DNA of 64,000 nucleotides from positions 1,758,001 to 1,822,000 of the forward strand of contig WBVU01000004.1 of assembly GCA_009192285.1 (NCBI GenBank). The letters are read 5' to 3'. Shown piece after piece: positions 50,044 through 58,917 of this stretch; the first letter of the stretch is position 1; every line of letters starts with the position of its first letter. The notes below the pieces were generated by a model. The model had not been told where the DNA came from and did not search any database. It was given only the letters and a program-made list of their open reading frames with translations. The position numbers and the translations under genes are program-made. Source of the DNA: Morchella semilibera. Taxonomy: Eukaryota; Ascomycota; Pezizomycetes; Pezizales; Morchellaceae.

Positions 50044-50400
50044 CAGACTGCCCTGGCTTATTCCACAGCTTTTCGAAAACGACGAGCTTGTTGTATCTTA
50101 CCGGGCTACCATAGGGCAAGGCCAAGAAGGGAAACAATGTCGGAATACTTGTGAAACAAAGCCTGTACGCACTTATACCGAACCCCCAATAAAAAAATGA
50201 CGAGAAGTAGAGTACTTTAATTATTTAAAAGGTGAGAAAGAGAGTATAAGTGTGTTTATTAGGTTGTATTGCCTCCCTTGCCGGACTTATTATATATTGT
50301 ATACAATAAGGTAGGTCTTTGTTGGTTGCGACGGCTTAGTTAACGCGCTAACGCTTGGAAAACGGACCACTATTGAAATACCATACGAGTACCTACATGA

Positions 50401-50450
50401 TGTACTTAGGCGTTTAGTGAAAATTTTTCACTAAACGCCCAAGTATGTAC
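50401..50450. repeat. Near-perfect 50-bp inverted repeat
   Basis: TACTTAGGCGTTTAGTGAAA is followed almost at once by its complement TTTCACTAAACGCCCAAGTA. It lies 98 bp from the tRNA-Lys gene and could form a strong hairpin. Confidence 0.75.
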
Positions 50451-50547
50451 TTACTTTTACATGTAAGCAGTTGCTACACAAAAGTGGTTGGCGTAAACTT
50501 ATTCCTGTGGCAAGAACGGTGGACAAAATTGAGGAGAGAAAAAGTAA

Positions 50548-50620
50548 AGCCCCACGCGGGGGTCGAACCCGCAACCTTGAGATTAAGAGTCTCACGCTCT
50601 ACCGATTGAGCTAGCGAGGC
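50548..50620 (-). tRNA. tRNA-Lys (anticodon CTT)
   Basis: The 73-nt sequence folds as a full cloverleaf: 7-bp acceptor stem (GCCTCGC with GTGGGGC, two G-U pairs), 4-bp D stem, 5-bp anticodon stem TGAGA/TCTCA with loop CTCTTAA, and a 5-bp T stem GCGGG/CCCGC with TTCGACC loop. Internal A box (TAGCTCAATCGG) and B box (GGTTCGACCC) are standard. There is no intron. A TTTTT terminator follows 7 nt downstream on the minus strand. It is identical to the copy at 56620-56692. Confidence 0.97.
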
Positions 50621-50663
50621 TTATATTATGTAAAAAAATATAACTGTTATAGTCTTTATTATC

Positions 50664-50829
50664 CCTTGGACGGATGAAATCGTCGTAGCCTGGGCCGTGC
50701 ACGCGCTGAGTTGGGTATATTCGTTGCTCTTAATGGTTGATAATAACATAGAGCCAATCAAAAATAGCTGTTAGCTGCCTTATTAGCTCAAAAAGGTGAG
50801 CTGTGAATTTGACGACTTCATCCGTTAGG
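50664..50829. mobile_element. Inverted-repeat element beside tRNA-Lys
   Basis: CCTTGGACGGATGAAATCGTC at the left is matched by GACGACTTCATCCGTTAGGA at the right, about 20-bp ends. It sits only 43 bp upstream of the minus-strand tRNA gene. Confidence 0.5.
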
Positions 50830-50837
50830 ACTTTCAT

Positions 50838-50921
50838 ATTACATGCCATACAAAAATGTAGTCTTGTGTGTATGCAATATTAGTCGTGTTCAAAAACGCT
50901 ACGAAATTGCGAGTACTTCAT
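50838..50921. mobile_element. MITE-like element, family B, truncated copy
   Basis: From ATTACATGCCATACAAAAATG to GCGAGTACTTCATG the sequence matches the core and right end of the complete element at 24626-24757 (a 13-bp core gap and few substitutions). The left inverted repeat is missing. Confidence 0.75.
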
Positions 50922-51764
50922 GTAGTTTTAAGGATAGTACCATAGTACCCAATGATTACCACGTTGTTCTCATAGGGGAGAAGTCGTAAGGGCCAAACTT
51001 GGTATCGATATCGCAGTGAAGTTATGACCCTGCCGATCAAGCAAGCTAGGTATACATGTATTAATATTACGGGGCCATAGAGTGATCGGTGTAATATTAA
51101 TTGGAGGTACATGTATCGCGTACATGGCTACAAATATTGCGGCTAGATAGGGTATACAGTATATATTTTTCGTGAATAAGTTGGGTGAACTGAGTATGCG
51201 GCAGCATAGATTAGGGGTAAATCCTTACTATCAACCCAGAGCATCCAAAAAACAATCGATATCTTCAGGTTTGTTCGTTTGTTCTTTTTGGCTGTGGGAC
51301 CTGGTACACTTTTGTAGTTTTGTATGACCCTAGAACATTGTACTTAGCCTCATATCTCAAGATCCTAGTCAAACGGTTCTTATCGCAGGGGCTAGGATTT
51401 GCAATATATATAACGCACTCTTCATTACCTTAGCATCATTAACATTCCAAGCGACACTCGATCGAAATTTGGTGAACTGTTGTTGTTGGCTGTGATATGC
51501 AGGGTCCGCTTTATTTGTCCAGTAAACCCCCTGCCTACCCACAATATTCTAGGTCTCAGTCATATACTAAACCAGTCGGTCCCCCAGAGGAATAAACAGC
51601 TTGAAGCCCCCGCTACGGTTGTAACTGTAGCTGAAGGTATATTCCACAAGTCGACATAGGGACTTTTGAAAGTACATAGGAGAAAACTCAAAGGAAAGCA
51701 GAAATTGAAAGCCCCTTAATATGGTACTTTGGGGGCTTATTCAAAGATATATATATGTAGTCAT
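50922..51764. other. Region without a recognised gene
   Basis: Nothing codable was seen. The right end probably contains the lost promoter of the methyltransferase pseudogene. Confidence 0.4.
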
Positions 51765-52720
51765 CATGTTTACACCCTCGTCCTTGATGGAGCCCTATAC
51801 CTAGCGCCGATTGGTGAGACTCCAGAGAGGGTTCTTGACCTTGGAACCGGCACCGGACAGGTTCCCGAATGCGAGAGTCATTGGAGATGACCTCTCGCCG
51901 ATACAGCCTACATGGTAAACTCAGAAGAGGAATCACCAGCAACCAAATATAAAAAGATATATATACTTACTATGTTGAAGGGTACCTTCAGGCTGCTCGT
52001 TTGAAATAGATGACTTTACGAAACCCTGGGAGCATCTTTCGAGCTCATTCGATTTCATCCATGGGCGGGCGTTACATGGATCCGTCTTTAGTTGGACTTG
52101 TTTATATAAAGAAGCATATGTTGCCCTTAAACCTGGTGGATGGTTTGAATCTGTTGACTACCGTTGGGTTTTATAGTGATGATGAAGAGGGCCGGCCTAT
52201 TGGCGTTGATCCAAATACATCCATATCTCGGTGGTGTAGGCTAGGAATCGAAGCTTCAGAAAAGGCAGGAGGACCATTGATATTACAGATAACTTAAAAG
52301 AATGGATGAAGGAAGCTCGTTTTGTTAACGTGGAAGAAAAGATTTTCAAGGTTCCCATCGGGTCGTGACCAAAGGATCCCAAGATGAAGAATATTGGAAG
52401 ATACAGTTTGTTAGGTCTCCTAGAAGCTCTAGGTACGAACCAATTCTCTAAATATAGTCCCTAAAGGTTTAAATAATGTTAGCCAATTTATCTAATGCGA
52501 AAAAAGAGGGATTTGCTTTAGCGCTTTTCACACGTTTCCTTGGTGTGAGTATAATACCGACACAGCTGGAAAATTTGGTAAAGGGCTAACCTAATGCATA
52601 TTTGTGATAGTGGACGGCAAATGAAGTTTATGTTCTTCTTGCCGGCGTTCGGTCTGAGCTACGGTCTAAGAATAACAAGCCTTACTACAAGATGTTGTAT
52701 CCAAGTGATGACCCCTCAAA
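51765..52720 (+). pseudogene. Class I SAM-dependent methyltransferase pseudogene (LaeA/TAM-like)
   Basis: Fragments in several frames keep the order of a fungal LaeA-like methyltransferase. They are: LAPIGETPERVLDLGTGTG (SAM-binding motif I), FPNARVIGDDLSPIQPTW, then after a short intron (about 51919-51979) FEIDDFTKPWEHLSSSFDFI, YVALKPGGWFESVDYRWV, SDDEEGRPIGVDPN, SISRWCRLGIEASEKAG, WMKEARFVNVEEKIFKVPIG, ALALFTRFLG and VYVLLAGVRSELRSK. The stretch right after motif I is deleted, and stops or frame changes occur at about 51795, 52172, 52278, 52365 and later. In the intact family such enzymes methylate small molecules or regulate secondary metabolism. The remnant cannot make a full product. Confidence 0.8.
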
Positions 52721-52954
52721 CTATCACTGATTCCGTTTGTGTGTGCTAGGTATGTTGTATATAGACAGCGCGCGCTCGAATAGAGAGTAAAGGGGAAGGA
52801 TAAAACTGAGATGTCAAGAAGTACTGGAGTTAAACCCCAAATTTTATAGTCACAAATTCCCACCCCCATCACTAGAACCTAGGACAACTTTGCGTATTGA
52901 AAGGATATTAGATATTAGCCACAAATGGTGGTATATAGCGGCTTTATCGTATTT

Positions 52955-53770
52955 TCAATAAAGAAACTTGATATCTACGCCGTGTACTTGAGCGAGGTTC
53001 TTGAAGTCAACTGGTTCACAGATTGGGCATCCAGTCCCAGGCGGTGGACCGGAACAGCCCTTCATGCATTCCCCAGTGTTGTAAAGACCGGAGAACTTGA
53101 AGGCCGTCAACTGTGACGGTAAGGGCCCTTTTCTCTCAGTTAGACCCCATCATCATTAGAAGTCTTAGATTAACAAAGGCGCGTCTATGACTTACCTTGC
53201 CGTTGTGCAGGCGGGTGGGGGTCAGGGTCCTCAAGAATCCAGGCAACATAGGAGTCCTTGGAGATAGGGGCAACGTCGCCAGATGTGGAGACTAGATATT
53301 ATCGGATTGTTAGTTGAACCTCCTAGATCAACATACATCTGAATTTACCTTTTCTAAAACAGGATGGTACTTCTACTGTTTTTTTAGAAGGCGTGCCTGA
53401 AAAGTCACTCTGGGTTTGATCTAAACGCTTCAGGGCCTCTCGGTGCTTTGGAAGCTTAAATGTGACTAGTTTAGACAATGCTACAGATAATTGTGGATTA
53501 GCATGCTCCTTTGTCGCGAAGAGATAGGTAAAAAGACTTACTCGGCTTAAGATCAAGAATCTCATCGATGTCTATGCCGAGAGGTGTAGCCTCCATATAT
53601 TCATCCGAGACACCAGCAGACACAGAAGGAGGCAAGATGCTCGAATTCCCCAAAGCATCTATCAATGTGAGAGGACTAGACCTCTCATCTGGATGGGGAG
53701 GAAGGCTCTGCAACTGCGAAGAGTAGTTGTAGAGAGGACCTGGAGTTGTAAAACACCAGAACCTTCTCAT
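52955..53770 (-). CDS. Uncertain spliced gene of unknown function
   Basis: An ATG ORF starting at 53770 (MRRFWCFTTPGPLYNY, Ser/Pro rich) reaches a GTAAGT near 53549. A second open stretch (PKHREALKRLDQTQSDFSGTPS) reaches GTAAAT at about 53345, a third (GDVAPISKDSYVAWILEDPD) runs from 53292 to GTAAGT at about 53199, and a last block follows the acceptor at about 53114. The last block is open in two frames: one ends at 53016, the other, Cys-rich (GECMKGCSGPPPGTGCPIC), ends at 52955. Good donor and acceptor sites argue for a real gene. The join of the first two exons does not keep frame in any version I tried, so a lesion is possible. I recognise no family. Confidence 0.3.
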
Positions 53771-54556
53771 AGCTATAGAAGCTAAACAGCAATCTTGCGA
53801 AGGCGTACTGCACGGGGAAACCTATTCGCTATCAGGGGCAGAGAGCGTTGGATGGGGATGCTTTGTACCAAGGCTGATGGAGCTATGGGGGGTAGAGGTT
53901 TAGATGGTTAGGGGGCAGGTGTGTCTAGTGGTTGCGGGCTGCAGATTGAATGTTGAATACTATTGCGAAACTTTCTTTAATCATGCGTTCTCACGCGGAA
54001 ACATCCATGCGCACCATGTACATGTATGCGCATGTATTTAGTGAGTTTGTAAATGCATACTGGTATAAATTAGAAGTTTGGAAGATTCTGATGGATTGAA
54101 TATTGCTACAGGAGCCTGTTCAATGTGCACGTGTTTTTTTTTTGATCAATGATTTATTTGATGGTTTATTCATTTGAAAAAAGACTCATTTATTTCTTCC
54201 ACTCCCCGCAACGATATCATTGCCTCTATTGCCCACTAGAAACTATCAGATAAGTGTACTTACTCCTAGCTCGGATTTGAGCTCAATATTCTATAAGCAG
54301 TGGCCCAGACATCGCTGGAAAGCCTGAGATTATTTAGATATTGCTCTTATCGGTTGTAAAGTTGGTTTTTGACTACCTGTATGATTATGTGGCTAGGGTT
54401 AATAGTATTTGGTGCGCGTAGTACGTAGTATAGATCTTCTCAACACCTGTATATCTGGCCAATCTCACGGGTAATTTCTAAGCAGATCGAATATTTACAT
54501 GTACCTACTTGCGGCGAGGATAAGTTTCCACCAGGTTTGCGCGAGAAGACGCTGTT

Positions 54557-54617
54557 GCACCACCGGTGGTGAAATTAATACCTACCACTGGTGGTGAAAT
54601 TCCCCACCGGTGGGAAA
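54557..54617. repeat. Cluster of CCACCGGTGG-type palindromes
   Basis: Three successive palindromes, ACCACCGGTGGTG, CCACTGGTGG and CCACCGGTGGG, each flanked by GAAATT, lie within 60 bp. A related ACCACTTGTGGTGAAAA occurs at about 31418, near the other ACTGAAATTCAGT pair, so the two loci share a larger repeat. Confidence 0.55.
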
Positions 54618-54650
54618 CTTTGATAGATGTTGGCATTAAGGGTTAATGTA

Positions 54651-54716
54651 GTATAGCGCAGCATAGAGACTGAAATTCAGCGTTTATATTGGCACAAGGA
54701 CTGAAATTCAGTGCTT
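54651..54716. repeat. Pair of ACTGAAATTCAGT palindromes, copy 2
   Basis: The pair is preceded by GTATAGCGCAGCATAGAG and separated by about 30 bp. It is homologous to the arrangement at 31818-31896. Confidence 0.55.
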
Positions 54717-55236
54717 ATACCACCGGATAGATCAATACCCCCGGGCCGGCCTTGTGAGCTTCAGGACCGTAGTCATAGGTTTTAACTAATTCTATGGCGA
54801 CTTGACTTAAGATATGTCATAATACTTAGTTTTCCCCTCTTAGAGGGTTTGTGAGACTATATAGGAAAGGGAACTTGTAAGTTCTATATCGGTGGGCCGG
54901 GCTAGCTGGGTCTAGATCTAGGGTATTCAGTGCACTGTTCTTAGATATATATATATATATACAGTTGTACGAGTGGACATATAGGACCCCTCTAGTAATG
55001 TAGTTTCCCTTCCAACCATGGGAGCGATTCTTTAATTGTCAATATGCTTCTAGTACCTACTTCTTATATCACCAATATGAAAACCATTTGACCAATAGAA
55101 ATGCTTCCTGATTACAATAGACAAGTTTATACCGTTTATAGATTAGACAAGCGTATGCAGTCTAGCCTCCAATTGCAACTACAAAATGAAGCAGTGGATT
55201 ATCGTAAATGTTATGGGGCGACCGGTAAAACCTAAA

Positions 55237-55328
55237 TGTACTTCGGGTGTAAGGGTAAGTGAGAAGACACCACTCTGCCAAGTTTGCGTGAATGGTGTCT
55301 TCTCACTTACCCCTACACCCGAAGTACA
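55237..55328. mobile_element. 92-bp foldback element with 36-bp near-perfect arms
   Basis: TGTACTTCGGGTGTAAGGGT..AAGTGAGAAGACACCA is complemented by TGGTGTCTTCTCACTTACCC..CTACACCCGAAGTACA with one mismatch, leaving a loop of about 20 nt. Confidence 0.8.
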
Positions 55329-55387
55329 TATGTAAGCACCATATACCATGCCTGTTATCGTTAGTGTGTGAATGTAATATCTACATG

Positions 55388-55637
55388 TACATGTACCCAG
55401 GGGTAACGAAAAGTAATGTAACGACTCGATTTACAACTCATGCTTTCAACCACATACGACCCAATTTTAACCCTAATGAAGCAACGATATATGGTATAAA
55501 GAGTAAAGAGAGTATAAAGAATTAATCAGTCATATTTAAATAAAAGAAATCCAGGTGGTTGTGAATTCACTAAGACCTCACTTAATTGTGCAATCCCAAG
55601 CCGTTGCATCACTTTTGGGGACCCCTGGGTACATGTA
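55388..55637. mobile_element. MITE-like element, family A copy 3 (diverged)
   Basis: Left end TACATGTACCCAGGGGT..AAAAGTAATGTAAC and right end (reverse complement) TACATGTACCCAGGGGT..CAAAAGTGATGCAAC match the family A ends at 5949-6194. The length is 250 bp. The core is more diverged than in the other two copies. Confidence 0.7.
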
Positions 55638-56325
55638 TGTATTTATGTGGAACCTGGATCAACATAGGCCCGTAGGGGGCAGGGACTTAATGATAGGTCC
55701 TATTGATGTCAGTAGATACATGTAGCTCCAAATTTATTTATCATATATTACCAGTCAATTTCTAGGTATCATCCAGTACTATATATACATGTATATATAC
55801 GTATATATACGTCATGAAACAACAACATTAAGTCATGATCAAGTATATATACATGTAATGTTGGCTTCTTCCTGGCCTCGGGGATACCTATTTCTCTGTC
55901 TATTTGGCTCTATGGTAAATCAAGCTAATGAAAAATGCTTCGTGATTACAACCAGAAGCTTATACTATTTAGACGTCAGGACCGAAGGTGGTACCATTAT
56001 AAAGCATTTACACCTCTAGTGGGGTGAATTTGTACCGGCGAAGTCCAATAGGGACCGGTCGAGATGTACTCTTACAAGACGCCGGTTATTCTTATAGAAG
56101 GTGCCGCTTTTGGGAGATTCGACTGTAGATTGGCTTTGTGGTTAGATGATACATTGTTCACTCAAGGGTAATTTTTTTCTCTCTCTCACGTACATGTACA
56201 GCAATCTTTGAAATCTCTCGGACCCCACCGGCTCACTAGGATAGTTGATAGTAATATTGTAACCGACTTCCATACCCCCTCACCATCAAGCTAGCTGGGG
56301 TACCCGAGCGCGCCGCCTATGTACC

Positions 56326-56556
56326 TACATGTACCCCGGGGGTCCTCAAAGCGATGCAACGGCGACAAAAACTACAAATTTCGTAGCTACTGGCCACCAT
56401 GTCCAAAAGTTGGGAAGTAATTTATATATGTCGAATTGCATCAGGCGGAGCTATATAATAAATATTATACAAATGGAAAAAATTAACTGGGTCTAGCTTT
56501 GGTAATGGTCGCGACACTAGAATATCGAGCACTTTTAAGGACCCCCGGGGTACATA
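56326..56556. mobile_element. MITE-like element, family A copy 2
   Basis: Left end TACATGTACCCCGGGGGTCC..AAAGCGATGCAAC; the core matches copy 1 over most of its length (GCTACTGGCCACCATG, CAAAAGTTGGGAAGTAA, AACTGGGTCTAGCTTTGG). The right end is ACTTTTAAGGACCCCCGGGG then TACATA. It ends 63 bp before the plus-strand tRNA-Lys. Confidence 0.8.
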
Positions 56557-56619
56557 TAACTTCCGGAGCAGTCGGCATAAGTTCTTATTAGCAAAAAATT
56601 GACTATTAGCCAATGAAAA

Positions 56620-56692
56620 GCCTCGCTAGCTCAATCGGTAGAGCGTGAGACTCTTAATCTCAAGGTTGCGGGTTCGACCCCCGCGTGGGGCT
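56620..56692 (+). tRNA. tRNA-Lys (anticodon CTT)
   Basis: The 73-nt sequence is identical to the minus-strand gene at 50548-50620, with the same complete cloverleaf, loop CTCTTAA and A/B boxes. A TTTT terminator begins about 9 nt downstream. No intron is present. Confidence 0.97.
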
Positions 56693-57480
56693 ATAATCTT
56701 CTTTTGCTCACATAAAAACAATCCCAAGGGAACGACGTTGCTGTATCTACATGTAATATTTGACCGACGTGTTCAGAAAATCTCAAGGACCTTCATTTCA
56801 GGCTTTGCCTTAAGATGCGGCTCTCCGCTACCCACACCGTTTACGTCATAGATAATTTATTTTTGTAAACTCGGCTATCACCCGAGTTTCGACGTCAGAT
56901 TGAAGCCATCGAAGTTATAATTTTCAACAGTTCCATGGGTACGCTATGGGTACATGGCCCCATAGTCCAATTCGTTCTAGGGAGGTATTTGAGTTTGTAA
57001 TCCTTCTCCGAATTTCCTTTGTGGACGATGTGGGGGGATATGACGCATGTCTTCGCACATTTAATTTTGAATATGGTGGCGTGTATGTACCTGAGCTCAA
57101 CCATTCCATTAATAACGATCCACATCTATAGGCGTAACCCCGTGCAACTGATAGTTCAAGGGTATAGTCTTGCTCAATCAGTACATGCCTGCCAGCTAGT
57201 CCTTACTGTGGCCATCATTTGTTTGGACATATATATGCCCGGACCGGAGTATCGGAGGTTCATATATCAGAGGCCTGCTAGGTTGGGTCCGAAATTCCCG
57301 TTGAATTATGTGAAGGCGTCACTGGTCCATGGAAAACATTCCCGGAAATCTTATCGATGGTTTGCCATGGGATATGGTATTGTATCTATGTCCTGGATAT
57401 AAATGCGAGGAGGGTTTCATTTTTCAAAGTAAATCCGTAATATTCCTCATACATCTCCATTTCTTCGACCACATTCTCCG
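56693..57480. other. Upstream region of the Rds1-like gene
   Basis: The region holds the promoter of the gene at 57481. Several overlapping ORFs on both strands (56895-57402) show no motif and conflict with each other, so they are taken as chance. A duplicated GGGTACGCTATGGGTACATGG stretch lies at 56936. Confidence 0.45.
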
Positions 57481-58917
57481 ATGCGTCTTAGTACACTCTG
57501 CATTGCGAGCTACGGCCTCGTAGGCACCCTCGTTACTGCTATTCCCCAGAAAACCCAGGGGGCTCAGGTATCTCAAGCTACTCAGGAAGTGACTCAAGGC
57601 CTTTTGAGCGCAGTAGGCCCCGGGCCTTTAAGCTCATATATCCCACCACTTCCCCAATATACTGGCTTAGCACTAGGAACTGGCGGAAATGTTGCCACAC
57701 CAATGGTCGCCGGAGCACCCGGTGGCTCTCCAGTGTCATCAGTCGATCCTCGAAAAGCTACTGGTACACCAGGAGTTATTTCTTCTGGAAACCCTCCAGA
57801 GCCAACCAATCCTTATCCGAACACTGGAAACCTCACCCAGCCTAAACCAGCGCCATATGTTCCTGCTGGGGGAATTAACACCAATGGGACTCCCCCTGTG
57901 TATCAAGCGTTGTCAGACTTTGATTGGCAATCTATCAACTTAGCCCTCAACCAAGAATGGATCGAACTGGACCTATTCCAAGAAGGACTACGCCGATTCT
58001 CAGTAGCCGACTTTGAAGCAGCTGGGTTAGGTGCGGATGATCGATTTCTTATAGAGTTTATGGCTGAACAAGAGATCGGGCATGCCACCTTACTCTCGAA
58101 TATCCTCGGCCCCAATGCGGCAAAGAAATGCACATATCAGTATCCGTTTACTACAGTTAGGGAGTTTATTGATTTCTGCCAGAAATTGACGAGATGGGGG
58201 AGAGTGGTGTATATGGATTCATTGAGCATCTGGATTCCAGGGCTGCCGCACAGATGTTGTTGTCGTCTATCACTACCGAGGCAAGGCAACAGATGATTTT
58301 CCGCCAGGTATATTTTACCCTATCATTGCATAGTTTAACGATGTTAACTCCTCCCGTAGTTTCAAGGCCTCTTCCCCATGCCTGTTTGGTTTGAAGTAGG
58401 CATTACCCAGTCCATGTCATGGACCCTACTCTCCCCTCATATCAAGTCCTGCCCCGCCGAAAACCCTCACCTCGTCTGGCAAAACTTCCCTGGCCTCTAT
58501 GTAACCAACAACCCCAACGGAACCGATCTCGCCTATGGAGCTGCAATCACTCATAACCGTACCCGCCTGTCATATCCTGGTAGAGAGGTAACTTTCCGCT
58601 ATGATCCGCCTGGGAAGGTCACAGGCTACAACAACAGTTATGTCACCAATACAACCGCTACTGGGCCTGCTAGGTTTGCCATGTGGTCTAGTCAGCTGAA
58701 TACAACATACACCCCACTCTATGATGTTGGTTACGCAGGGAACGGAACAGCTAAGGCGGCCCAGCCAGATGGAACACTGTTCAGTAATTTGAACCCAACG
58801 CTCAATGGAACGATCTTTGTTGCGTTGGTGGATGAGGATATTTACGTCACTCCGCATAACTATAGCTTAGTGAATCCTCACATTGTTGCTGGGCCAGCAA
58901 TCTACCAAGCTGGTTAG
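57481..58917 (+). CDS. Rds1-like secreted ferritin-like-domain protein, with one-base frameshift
   Basis: Exons 57481..58307 and 58360..58917. A signal peptide (MRLSTLCIASYGLVGTLVTA) precedes a Pro/Gly/Thr-rich stretch. Then comes a ferritin-like domain (FDWQSINLALNQEWIELDLF, FMAEQEIGHATLLSNILG) and the family-typical C-terminus (SITTEARQQMIFRQ-FQGLFPMPVWFEVG, NNSYVTNTTATGPARF). Several N-glycosylation sequons lie in the last 180 residues. Relatives are stress-regulated fungal proteins (rds1 of fission yeast); their biochemical role is unknown. After KLTRWG at about 58192-58198 the frame must shift by one base to read ESGVYGFIEHLD: the GGGGG run appears one G short. As written the product stops at 58296. 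Everything else is clean, so this is a very young lesion or a homopolymer sequencing error. Confidence 0.85.

Larger units (their letters stand above)
48344..50547. other. Region without a recognised gene, right of the CorA-like gene
   Basis: The first 300 bp probably hold the CorA-like gene promoter. Elsewhere only short motif-free ORFs occur. Two foldback elements lie near the right end (49929-50043 and 50401-50450, listed separately). Confidence 0.45.
53771..56619. other. 2.8-kb repeat-rich region without a recognised gene
   Basis: It contains three listed inverted-repeat elements (55237-55328, 55388-55637, 56326-56556), the ACTGAAATTCAGT pair at 54651-54716, and the repeated palindrome CACCACCGGTGGTG with variants at 54557-54617. 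Runs such as TATATATATACAT occur at 54945 and 55780-55815. Short ORFs have no motif. Confidence 0.5.

Noticed and set aside
57019-57402. 127-codon plus-strand ORF before the Rds1-like gene
   Set aside because: No motif, several competing frames on both strands, and it lies in the likely promoter of the next gene.
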